Of a stretch of 24,825 bases of DNA, positions 17,019-24,239 are shown piece after piece (position 1 is the stretch's first letter; each line of letters starts with the position of its first letter). Source of the DNA: Myxococcales bacterium UBA5297. GTDB lineage: Bacteria; Myxococcota; Myxococcia; Myxococcales; UBA5297. The stretch covers positions 11,647 through 36,471 of the forward strand of contig DHSB01000029.1 of assembly GCA_002408385.1 (NCBI GenBank), read 5' to 3'. The notes below the pieces were generated by a model that saw only the letters and a program-made list of their open reading frames with translations, was not told the DNA's origin and did not search any database. The translations under genes were made by a program, and so were the position numbers.

Positions 17019-17717
17019 GTCTTTGGCGCGCGCCTCTCCTGCTGTCTCGCGCCGCTGACTGGCAACGCCTTGCCGTCGCGCTCGCGGGGGTCGCTCGCGG
17101 CCGCTGAGGTGGGCGCGCGGGCGCGTTCGACCGGCGGCAAGCGTCGCAGACGGTCCTCTCGCCGGTCGCAGCCCTTCGCGTGGCCTGCGGCGGCACCCGA
17201 GACAGTCGGCCGAGGCTCATCGTCCGAGGCCTGCTCGATCCTCGGCATCCTCTCGACTTCGCCGTGGTGCTCGGCGCCGCCGACCTGCGCCGCCTCGCGA
17301 GCCGCATGGCGAGAACCACGTGTGGTCGGGTGCGCGCGGCTGCTAGTCGAAAGTCGACCGTCAAAGGTCGAGAGCCCGTGGGGCGATGGACTCCGCGGCG
17401 ATGCGCGCTGTCCACGGTTCGAGCGGGGATTCGCGGTCGCTGCGACTCCGGGGGACTTCTCTAAAGATCGAATACGCCGACCTCCCGAACGCTTCCAGGA
17501 AGAGCGAGCCGGCAATCGAATGCCCGCGAGGTGCCTGGGACTTCTTGCGAAGATCGGCGCTCTGCCGACACGAAGGTCGGCGCTCCGGGCCACTACTCGG
17601 CGCTCCCTCTGCGGCTGTCGCCCGGCGTGGCCAGCTTCTCAGCGTGGGAGACGGGGGGCGGGCGCAGTCGCTCGCCTGCAGTCCAGGGGAGACGGGGCCG
17701 AGCCCGAGGAGGCTGTC
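17019..17717. other. Intergenic region with short repeats, hydrogenase operon to CBS protein
   Basis: About 700 bases without a convincing gene. A palindrome GGCGCGCGCC (17025-17034) follows the operon but lacks a T-tract. A stretch near 17342-17372 repeats GTCGA motifs (AGTCGAAAGTCGACCGTC then AAAGGTCGAGAG). From 17551 the octamer CGGCGCTC recurs three times. One minus-strand frame (about 17040-17320) is GC3-rich but has no domain I recognise. GAGGAGG at 17706-17712 is the ribosome site of the next gene. Confidence 0.45.
17555..17605. repeat. Three copies of CGGCGCTC in a degenerate palindromic repeat
   Basis: CGGCGCTC occurs at 17555-17562, 17578-17585 and 17598-17605, spaced 23 and 20 bases. 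The first two copies flank TGCCGACACGAAGGT, so GCCGAC and GTCGGC can pair across a short loop. The layout resembles small dispersed palindromic repeats rather than coding DNA. Confidence 0.4.
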
Positions 17718-18527
17718 GTGAAGGTGCGCGAGCTGATGCACCAGAAGTTCCTGACCGTTCGCGAGGACGACGACCTCGCGCTTGCACTCCAGATGATGAG
17801 CTGGACGAACAGCCGGGAGCTGCCTGTGGTGCGCGACGGCCAGATCGTCGGCGTCATCTCCCAGCGCGACGTCTTCGCCCACCTGGCCGAGGAGAAGGGC
17901 CGCGAGAGCCTCACCGACCTCGTCGGGCTGGCGATGAGCCGGCCTGCCAAGCTGGTGCACGCGGACGAGGACGACGCGAAGGCGGCCGAGCTGATGGTCA
18001 ACGAGCACGTCAGCTTTCTGCCCGTCGTCGAGGACGGCTCTCTGGTCGGTGTGCTCTCGCTGGCCGACCTCGCGGCCGAGCGGGTGCGCGGCGGCATGGG
18101 CGCGGGCATCCGTGAGGGCGCCCCGGTGAGCACGGTGATGACCCGCGACCCGCAGACCGCCCGGCCCGACGAGCTGCTCGTCGACGTGGTCGAGCGCATG
18201 GTCGCTCTGCAGGTGCGCCACCTGCCGGTCGTCGGCCCCGACGGCAAGGTCTTGGGGATGCTCTCCGACCGCGACGTGCGCAACGCCGTGGGCGATCCGC
18301 GCAAGGCGCTCGAGGACGCGACGAAGAAGCAGCAGCTCGAGCGCATGAAGGTCGACGAGGTGATGACCCCCGACGGCAGGAAGGTCGGCCAGAGCGAGCC
18401 GCTCGGCAACGTGCTCGGGTGGTTCGTCGGGGCGCGCTACGGAGCGCTCTCGGTGGTCGACAACCAGGAGCGGCTCGTCGGCATCGTCTCCTACATCGAC
18501 CTGCTCAGAGGCCTGAGCGGGAAATAG
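17718..18527 (+). CDS. Protein of four CBS domains (two Bateman modules)
   Basis: A 269-residue protein made only of CBS domains: about 1-55, 70-130, 137-195 and 212-269. Each shows the pattern of an M-x-x-x start, a hydrophobic core and LPVV...GVIS-type strand-turn; typical pieces are ELPVVRDGQIVGVISQRDVF, LPVVEDGSLVGVLS and HLPVVGPDGKVLGMLSDRD. Bateman modules bind adenine nucleotides (AMP, ATP, sometimes NAD(H) or SAM) and switch a partner. No catalytic or transport domain is attached, so the partner is unknown. The open frame extends far upstream, but the GTG at 17718 has GAGGAGG five bases before it and starts VKVRELM, as CBS proteins do. It is 700 bases from the hydrogenase operon, so co-transcription is unlikely. 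Confidence 0.9.
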   Translation: MKVRELMHQKFLTVREDDDLALALQMMSWTNSRELPVVRDGQIVGVISQRDVFAHLAEEKGRESLTDLVGLAMSRPAKLVHADEDDAKAAELMVNEHVSFLPVVEDGSLVGVLSLADLAAERVRGGMGAGIREGAPVSTVMTRDPQTARPDELLVDVVERMVALQVRHLPVVGPDGKVLGMLSDRDVRNAVGDPRKALEDATKKQQLERMKVDEVMTPDGRKVGQSEPLGNVLGWFVGARYGALSVVDNQERLVGIVSYIDLLRGLSGK

Positions 18528-18678
18528 CGCGCGAAATCAGCCATCGGGAGGTCTCGGGAAATCTCCCGCAGAAAGTGCGGCGCGAGGCGGAAGCGCTGCC
18601 GTCTCGCGCGGTCTGCGTGCGCGCGCGAAACAAGAAGAGGCGCCGAAGCGAGGCCGAGAAGCATCTCTCGACCGGTCT

Positions 18679-19108
18679 TCACGCCGAAGGGCCGCTCCTG
18701 CCTCTTCGCGAGCTGGCGGCGCCATGCCCGGAGCATGTTGCCGAAGGGCAGCGCGCCCCGAGCAAGAGGGCGTCGTTCACCGAGTCCCTCCACCCTCGGG
18801 CGAGCACGACGCGGTGGGAAGCCCCGTCGCTCGCGAGACGAGCGGCGATCTCGGTCGCCGTCTCCCGCGAGCGGTCCGCCTCGCTGAGGAGCGCTTCGAG
18901 CGCTGCCGGCTCGACGTCCACGAACCTCTCTCCGACCGGGCTACGGCGCGTGCGGCAGCGAGCCGGTCCTGGGCGGTGCGGATCGGCGCGTCGGCGCCCG
19001 CCGCGAAGAGGCGGCCGAGTAGACGGTCTGCAGCTTGTCGCCTCCGGCGTCGAAGCGGCTCGCGATCGTCGAGGGGCCGCGGTCGGCGCGAGAGGGCAGC
19101 AGCGGCGA
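18679..19108 (-). pseudogene. Candidate frameshifted gene relic
   Basis: Between the CBS gene and the lipoprotein, three minus-strand segments in different frames each have the high-GC3 codon pattern of real genes and join into one sensible chain. About 19098-19020 gives DRGPSTIASRFDAGGDKLQT; about 19020-18930 gives LGRLFAAGADAPIRTAQDRL and then ARAVARSE; about 18927-18760 gives RFVDVEPAALEALLSEADRS and then ETATEIAARLASDGASHRVV. The second junction is at a GA run (GGAGAGAGG on the minus strand, near 18924-18933), where loss of one GA would restore the frame. I do not recognise the family. The bases 18528-18678 beside it hold nothing I can name. It could also be a sequencing error or an overlap with a real short gene. 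Confidence 0.4.
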
Positions 19109-19112
19109 AACG

Positions 19113-19838
19113 CTACTCGGGCGGCGCGCCTGCGCCGCCGACCCCGGTCGCGTCCTCGTAGTAGGGCACGAGCGGCGGAGCGAAGAGGATGCCCAGGCCC
19201 CAGGGCGGGATCGTGTAGTAGCCGGGGAAGAAGTAGCCGTTCCAGTAGCCGGCGTAGCAGTAGCGCGGATAGTAGTAGCTGGTCTCGGGCATGCGGATGA
19301 AGTGCGTGAACTCGACCTGCTCCTTTGCCCCGGCGCGCACGCGCCAGTGAAACAGGAAGTCTTCGAGCCGCGAGAGGTCGACGTTGGACGGGACCTTGTA
19401 GAAGAGGTCGACGTTGCGCGCCTCGTCCGGCGGCACCTGGAGCTCGAGCGCCGGGTTGCCGTCCACGAAGATGCGATAGGGCAGCAGCCGGGGAATGCCG
19501 TCGAGGTTGACGATGGTCTGCTCGTCCTTCGGGAGCAGCAGGGGCGCCGTGCCGGTGTTGGTGAGGGAGACCTCGACCTGCAGCACGCGCTGCTTGCCGT
19601 CGGATGAATCGAGCTCGGCCTCGAAGACGCCCTGGGAGTTGACCCGAAGCGTGCCGACGCGCTGGCCGCTCTCGTCCTCGAGGTCATAGCTGGCGACCGC
19701 CAGATAGCCGCGACCGGGCACCTCGACGAGGTTGTCGGTCGGGCGGAAGTAAGCCCGCTGGGCCGCGCAGCCGCTCGCGAGCAGGGCGGCCGTGCACGAC
19801 AGCAGCGAGAACAGGCCGATCGAGCGGCGGTGGTTCAT
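19113..19838 (-). CDS. Putative lipoprotein with Tyr/Pro-rich C-terminus
   Basis: A 241-residue predicted lipoprotein. The signal peptide MNHRRSIGLFSLLSCTAALL ends in ASGC, with C24 as the lipidated residue. The mature part is mostly beta-like (residues 30-165), with RVLQVEVSLTNTGTAPLLLP and LELQVPPDEARNVDLFYKVP, like an Ig-fold-type domain. Residues 185-225 are a Tyr/Phe/Pro/Gly-rich stretch (ETSYYYPRYCYAGYWNGYFF). Start chosen at the ATG at 19838, preceded by GGAGGGAG, and not the upstream in-frame codon, because this begins the signal peptide. No family recognised; an envelope role is inferred from the lipobox only. Confidence 0.8.
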   Translation of the reverse strand: MNHRRSIGLFSLLSCTAALLASGCAAQRAYFRPTDNLVEVPGRGYLAVASYDLEDESGQRVGTLRVNSQGVFEAELDSSDGKQRVLQVEVSLTNTGTAPLLLPKDEQTIVNLDGIPRLLPYRIFVDGNPALELQVPPDEARNVDLFYKVPSNVDLSRLEDFLFHWRVRAGAKEQVEFTHFIRMPETSYYYPRYCYAGYWNGYFFPGYYTIPPWGLGILFAPPLVPYYEDATGVGGAGAPPE

Positions 19839-20120
19839 CTCTCCCTCCCTTGGTCGGGCGCCACTTCGTTCGTTTCTGCGAAGCAACGTGGGCAGCCCCG
19901 ATCATCCCGAGCGTAGAGGCGGCCGGCGGGAGCCTCGGAGTCGAGGGCTTCGCGGCTTCGCTCGTCTGGTTCGACTTGGCTTCGGACCACTGGGACGCTC
20001 GTCTTTTCGGAGTCTATGCAGCGAGGGAGGCCGTGGCCTGAGGGGCGGGCCAGAGAGGAGGGGAGCGTCGCCGACGCGGCGCCTCTCGGCGCCTCGACGA
20101 ATTGAGCGGCATCGCTTCCC
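19839..20120. other. Intergenic region between two minus-strand lipoprotein genes
   Basis: About 280 bases without a gene. It holds a dispersed-repeat copy at about 19906-19970. The promoter of the downstream lipoprotein should lie here, but I see no convincing -35/-10 pair. Confidence 0.4.
19906..19970. repeat. Dispersed intergenic repeat, copy C
   Basis: CCCGAGCGTAG followed by CTCGGAGTCGAGGGCTTCG and CTTCGCTCGTCTGGTTCG. It shares CCCGAGCGTAG and TCGAGGGCT with copy B and is preceded by ATCAT, as in the widespread bacterial ATCCCGAGCGTAG-type intergenic elements. Confidence 0.4.
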
Positions 20121-20160
20121 GAAAAAAAGAACCGGGCCGGTCCACGAAGGGCCGGCCCGG
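20121..20160 (-). terminator. Rho-independent terminator of the Lys/Glu-rich lipoprotein gene
   Basis: A perfect 9-bp GC stem (CCGGGCCGG at 20132-20140 with CCGGCCCGG at 20152-20160) and an 11-nt loop; on the minus strand it is followed by TCTTTTTTTC. It lies 23 bases past the stop of the gene at 20184-20876. Confidence 0.9.
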
Positions 20161-20183
20161 GGAAAGGAGGGAAGGGGCGAAGG

Positions 20184-20876
20184 CTACTTCTGCTTCTTCG
20201 ACGGCAGGATGGCGTTCATGCGCTCGCGCTGAAGCTCGGTGAACGGATCGATGTACTTGTCGAGCAGCTCGACCGTCTCCTTGCCGTACTTCTCCATGAA
20301 CTTCTGGCGGTCGGCCGCGAAGCGATCGAGCTGCTCCTTGGTCGAGTCGAACAACGCCTTGTCCATGAGGCCCGGCTCCTTGCCGGCGGCCTTGGCCTCG
20401 TCCATGCGCTTCTGGCGCTCGGCCTGCTCCTTCTCGCTGTCCAGGGCGATGACGCGGGGCGTGTAGTACTCGGTCGTGATCATCGAGAGCTTGGGGATGT
20501 CGCCCTGCTCGAGACCCGACTTGGCGAGGGCGGCCTTCTGGGCCTCTTCCATCACCTTGCGCCGCTCGTCCCGGGACATCTCCTTGGCCATGTCCTTGCC
20601 GGCCTTCTTGAAGGCGCCCATCGCCATCTCCATCGCGAGCTTGGTCTGCGGAAGCATCTCGCGCTCGTAGACGATGAAGGCCTTGAGCTTCTCCTCGGTG
20701 AGCTCCTTGGCGCCGGCTTCCTTGACGGCCTCGACCTTCTTCATCTCGGCCTTGGTGGGCGCCGCGTCCGCCAGCTTCTTGGCAGCGGCAGGAAGGGTAT
20801 CGGCGGGCTTGTCGCTGGATTTCTGACAGCCGGCCACCAATGCGATCGCGGTCAGGGAAAGTATGAGCTTTTTCAT
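20184..20876 (-). CDS. Putative Lys/Glu-rich helical lipoprotein
   Basis: A 230-residue predicted lipoprotein. The signal peptide MKKLILSLTAIALVAGCQ ends in VAGC with C17 lipidated. The mature protein is rich in Lys, Glu and Ala and looks mostly helical, with heptad-like stretches such as EKEQAERQKRMDEAKAAGK and TKEQLDRFAADRQKFMEKYG. It has no transmembrane segment beyond the signal. The open frame extends far upstream, but the signal peptide fixes the start at 20876. A TATAGA element (20886-20891) sits 9 bases before the ATG, which would give a very short leader, and no good ribosome site is seen. A strong terminator follows. The function is unknown; an envelope location is inferred. Confidence 0.85.
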   Translation of the reverse strand: MKKLILSLTAIALVAGCQKSSDKPADTLPAAAKKLADAAPTKAEMKKVEAVKEAGAKELTEEKLKAFIVYEREMLPQTKLAMEMAMGAFKKAGKDMAKEMSRDERRKVMEEAQKAALAKSGLEQGDIPKLSMITTEYYTPRVIALDSEKEQAERQKRMDEAKAAGKEPGLMDKALFDSTKEQLDRFAADRQKFMEKYGKETVELLDKYIDPFTELQRERMNAILPSKKQK

Positions 20877-22049
20877 GGGCGGGACTCTATACGAAGGGCG
20901 CGGGCGGGTCCACGTGGACGCGGGGGCGCGGTATCGGCTGTCAGCCTGAGCGCCAGCCCGTCCGGCTGCGGTCGGCGACCCGAGGGCGCCCAGGTCGCAA
21001 GCTGTCTCCCGAGCGACCCTGATGCGCGCCTTCGCCGGCCTGCAGGGGGTGGGCTGCTGCGGTTGTCCGGATCGACGCCCGGCGTCGGAGAGCTCTCCGG
21101 AGCGGTTGGTGGGATAGCCTTCGCCGTTGGTCGGATCGCGGCCGGACAACGGGGGTGCGCCAAGATCGCAGGGCAGATGGCCACGGGTATCGGCGAGACC
21201 GCCACCGGCAAGAGCCAGTTCACCAAGGCGCGGGATAGGGAGCGAAGCTCCCACGGGGGAAATCGCGGCGCGCGAACCATGGTGCAGGCGCCCGCGGGAT
21301 ATGGTCGAGGCGACTGCGGGGTGCCTGTCGCGCGATCGCGACATAGGGTCGAGCCCCTTACGGGGTGCCTGTCGCGCGATCGGAGCATATGGTCGAGCCC
21401 CTTTCGGGGTGCCGATCGGGCGGTCCCGATGCCCCTGATAGGCTGCCGATCTGTCTCGGAGATGATGGTGGCGCGCTCGTCGGTGCGCTGGCCCTCCTTG
21501 GTTCCCACCGCACGGATTGGCCGTCCAGCGACCTCTCGGTCGAGCGGTGCGGCAGACCGCGCGCGCTCGGCTCGGTCTACGGGGCGGCAAGCCGCGGAAT
21601 GGAGGGGGCGAGGGCGCGTTGTTCGCACTTGGCGGTTGGAGACGCTCCAGCCCTGGTTTAATAAAGGACCCCTCTGGGAGGGTTGGTCATGCCCCAAGGT
21701 TCCGAGATCACGGGCGCTGGGGCTGCCGGGACGAGATGAAGCGAGCCAGCGAGTCGGGCGTTGCCCTCCAGACAGCGGTTGCCTCGGTCGAGGAGGCGAC
21801 CCGTTTGCCTGGTCTTGGACGCACTTCCTGCCAGTTGGCGCGCGGTCGGATCGCTGTCGATCGCCCGGTCCGCGAGGCGTCCTCGCGCGGCGATCACCGC
21901 CTTGCCGGCGGCGAGTTTCACGAGCCGGCCGAACGGCTGCGCCCGGTGGCGCATCGTGCTCGCGTTCTCGATCCAGGCAGAGAGCGGCAATCCACCGGTC
22001 CAATGCTCGGACGGACCGGCAAGGCCCCCGGCGCCCGGAAGGCGGCCCG
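20877..22049. other. Long intergenic region upstream of lptF
   Basis: Almost 1.2 kb with no gene I can support. It contains the 44-bp tandem repeats at 21235-21430. An AT-rich spot near 21657-21662 (TTTAAT, with TTGGAG 15 bp upstream) is a weak candidate promoter for lptF. A minus-strand frame at 21658-21990 (110 codons from a TTG) has moderately high GC3 but no clear ribosome site or domain. Frames reading through the repeat give low-complexity Arg/Pro/Gly peptides in several phases, as expected of non-coding repeats. Confidence 0.45.
21235..21430. repeat. 44-bp tandem repeats with hairpins (three clear and two degenerate units)
   Basis: Clear units lie at 21299-21342, 21343-21386 and 21387-21430, each exactly 44 bp and starting ATAtGGTCGAG. 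Units 1 and 2 agree at 35 of 44 positions and units 2 and 3 at 33. Degenerate copies precede them at about 21235-21278 and 21278-21298. The units carry small hairpins: GGGAGC-GAA-GCTCCC (21238-21252), GTCGCG-CGAT-CGCGAC (21327-21342), CCCC-TTAC-GGGG (21354-21365) and CCCC-TTTC-GGGG (21398-21409). No unique spacers, so this is not a CRISPR array. Confidence 0.8.
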
Positions 22050-23162
22050 ATGATGCGCCGCATCGACCGCTACATCATCGGCGAGATCCTCGCGCCCTTC
22101 CTCGCCGCGCTCGCCTTCCTGTTCACGCTGCTCTTCGCGATGCAGATGCTCAAGGGCATCGAGGTCATGTTCGGCTCGGGCGTGCGTCCCTTCGACCTTG
22201 CCCGCGTCGCCGGCTACCTCGCCCCGCACTTTCTGGCGATGGCGACCCCGGTCTCCTTCCTCTTCGCGGTGATGCTCGCCATCGGGCGGCTCTCCGAGGA
22301 CCGCGAGACCACCGCGCTGGCCGCCTCCGGCATCAGCCCCTGGAGCCTCTGGGTCGCGCCGGTCGCGCTCGCGTTGGTCATCGCCGCCATCGGCATCGGC
22401 CTGGGCTTCGGCCCCGAGCCCCGCGGGCTCTCCTCGGTGCGCCTGCACGTCAACGAGCTCATCAAGCGCAACATGGCCGGCGACGTGAAACCCGGGGTCT
22501 TCTACGACACCCTCAAGGACATCACCCTCTACGCGCAGGGCGTGCTGCCCGATTCCCGCGAGTTTCGCAACGTGCTCATCGCCGACGAGCGCGATCCCGA
22601 GGCCTCGATGCTCGTGCTCGCCCGCGGCGGCCTGGTCAACCCGCGCGGCGGCGGCTCGATGCTCGAGCTGCTGCTCACCAACGGCGAGATCCACCGCGCC
22701 TCCGGGCCCGGTCAGGACTACGCGGTCGTCACCTTCCAGGACGGCGCGCTCGACCTGCAGGTCGACGAGATGTTGCGCAAGAACCGCTTCGGCTTGCCGA
22801 AGGAGGAGCTGACCCCCGGCGAGCTACAGCAGGCCGCCGCCGAGGCGCGCGCCGAGGGCAACCACCGCGAGGCGCGCATCTTCGAGGTCGCCCGCCGCAA
22901 GCGAGTCGCCGCGCCGCTGGCCAGCGTGGTCTTCGCCCTCTGCGCGGTCCCGCTCGCGCTCGGGCGCCGGCAGCGCTCGCGCGGCCTGGGCGCGGTGGCG
23001 ACCTTGCTCGCCTACATCGGCTATTACGTCCTCGGGCGCGCCGGCGACGTGCTCGGCGAGGCGGGCCGGCTGCCGCCGATGCTCGCGGCCCACCTGCCCA
23101 ACCTCGTGTTCCTCGTCGTCGGCGTCCTGCTCGTGCGCCGCACCCTGAAGGCGGAGGGCTGA
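22050..23162 (+). CDS. lptF: LPS export permease LptF
   Basis: A 370-residue inner-membrane permease of the LptF/LptG (YjgP/YjgQ) family. Three membrane segments lie at about 12-35, 55-80 and 97-120, a periplasmic beta domain at about 125-265, and three more segments at about 285-365. The N-terminus MMRRIDRYIIGEILAPFLAA and the LSEDRETTALAASGIS loop, which docks to the ATPase LptB, are characteristic. With LptG and LptB it extracts lipopolysaccharide from the inner membrane. Start at the first of two ATGs, seven bases after GGAAGG; the long upstream extension of the frame runs through repeats and is not coding. lptG follows after three bases. Confidence 0.93.
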   Translation: MMRRIDRYIIGEILAPFLAALAFLFTLLFAMQMLKGIEVMFGSGVRPFDLARVAGYLAPHFLAMATPVSFLFAVMLAIGRLSEDRETTALAASGISPWSLWVAPVALALVIAAIGIGLGFGPEPRGLSSVRLHVNELIKRNMAGDVKPGVFYDTLKDITLYAQGVLPDSREFRNVLIADERDPEASMLVLARGGLVNPRGGGSMLELLLTNGEIHRASGPGQDYAVVTFQDGALDLQVDEMLRKNRFGLPKEELTPGELQQAAAEARAEGNHREARIFEVARRKRVAAPLASVVFALCAVPLALGRRQRSRGLGAVATLLAYIGYYVLGRAGDVLGEAGRLPPMLAAHLPNLVFLVVGVLLVRRTLKAEG

Positions 23163-23165
23163 CCG

Positions 23166-24239
23166 GTGCGCATCCTCGGGCGCTACATAGCCTTCGAGTA
23201 CCTCAAGGCCTTCTTCGGGACCCTGCTCGCCATCTGCGCGATCTACCTGGTCGTCGAGTACGTCGATCGCGCCCGCATCTACACCGGCGAGGGCTGGCTG
23301 CCCGCGGTGCTCGAGCTCTACGCGAACAAGGGCATCCTCTTCGCCTACCAGCTCGCCCCGGGGGCGATGCTGCTCGCCGCCGGCATCACCTTGGCCGGGC
23401 TGCGCCGGCGCGGCGAGTACACCGCCATGCGCGCCCTGGCCATCGGCCCCTACGCGCTGCTCGTGCCGCTGATGGCGGTCTGCCTCTCGCTGGTCGGCGG
23501 GGCGATGGCCATGGACGAGTTTCTGGTCGGCCGGGCGAGCATCCGGGTCGACGCCATCAACACCGGGCGCTTCAAGCACTGGGGCGACTGGCGGCTCTTC
23601 TACGGCGAGACGCGCTGGTTTCGCGGCAAGCGGCACATCTACCACCTGCGCCGCGGGGACGCCGACCGCGGGTTCGAGGACGTGACCGTCTACGCGATGT
23701 CCGACGGCTTCAAGCTCTCGCGGCGCATCGACGCGGCGCGGATGGAGGCGACCGAGGAGGGCGGCTGGAGGTTTGTCGACGGCTCGCAACGCGAGTTCGA
23801 CGGCGCCACCTCGCGGCTCGAGCGCTTCGAGGAGCGGGTGATGCACTTTGATGAAGGCCCCTCGGCTTTCCGCATCGCCAAGGGCCGGCCCGAGCAGCTC
23901 AGCCTAGGGGGGCTGCGCGAGCAGATCGCCCTGCGCCAGAACCTGGGCCTGCACGCCGAGCGCTACCACCTCGCGCTGCACAACAAGTTCGCCTCTCCGC
24001 TCGCCGGGGTCCCCGGAGTGCTGCTCGCCTTCGCGCTCGCTCTGCGCCCGGGCCGGCGCGGCCGGCTCGCCTCGGTGCTCGCCGAGGGCTTCCTCATCAT
24101 CGTCGCCCTCTGGGGGCTGCTCGTCATGTTCAAGGCGGCCGCCTTCGCCGGCTACGTCTCGGCGGCCGTCGCCTCCTGGGGGCCGGTCGTGATGCTCGCG
24201 GCCGCCTCGGGGCTCGCGCTCAAGAGGTTCGTCAAGTGA
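23166..24239 (+). CDS. lptG: LPS export permease LptG
   Basis: A 357-residue partner of LptF with the same fold: membrane segments at about 8-30, 52-75, 95-120 and three near the C-terminus (about 275-355), with a periplasmic beta domain between. The start MRILGRYIAFEYLKAFFGTL and the block VVEYVDRARIY resemble LptG more than LptF, and the LAGLRRRGEYTAMRALAIGP loop is the LptB-docking segment. It begins at a GTG three bases after the lptF stop, preceded by GGAGG. Its stop overlaps the next gene (GTGA at 24236-24239). LptB, LptC and LptA are not in the window. Confidence 0.92.
   Translation: MRILGRYIAFEYLKAFFGTLLAICAIYLVVEYVDRARIYTGEGWLPAVLELYANKGILFAYQLAPGAMLLAAGITLAGLRRRGEYTAMRALAIGPYALLVPLMAVCLSLVGGAMAMDEFLVGRASIRVDAINTGRFKHWGDWRLFYGETRWFRGKRHIYHLRRGDADRGFEDVTVYAMSDGFKLSRRIDAARMEATEEGGWRFVDGSQREFDGATSRLERFEERVMHFDEGPSAFRIAKGRPEQLSLGGLREQIALRQNLGLHAERYHLALHNKFASPLAGVPGVLLAFALALRPGRRGRLASVLAEGFLIIVALWGLLVMFKAAAFAGYVSAAVASWGPVVMLAAASGLALKRFVK

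Noticed and set aside
17040..17320. Minus-strand gene between the hybrid kinase and the CBS protein
   Set aside because: The frame has high GC3 in part, but it begins in repeat sequence, has no ribosome site and reads as Arg/Pro/Ala-rich peptide without a recognisable domain.
21299..21430. CRISPR array
   Set aside because: Units are contiguous 44-mers with no unique spacers between them, and no cas gene is nearby.
21658..21990. Possible 110-codon minus-strand gene before lptF
   Set aside because: GC3 is moderately high, but the start is TTG, no clear ribosome site is seen and no domain is recognised; too weak to list.
21063..22049. Upstream extension of the lptF frame by about 330 codons
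   Set aside because: It runs through the 44-bp repeats, gives low-complexity Arg/Gly/Pro sequence, and LptF has a normal N-terminus and ribosome site at 22050.
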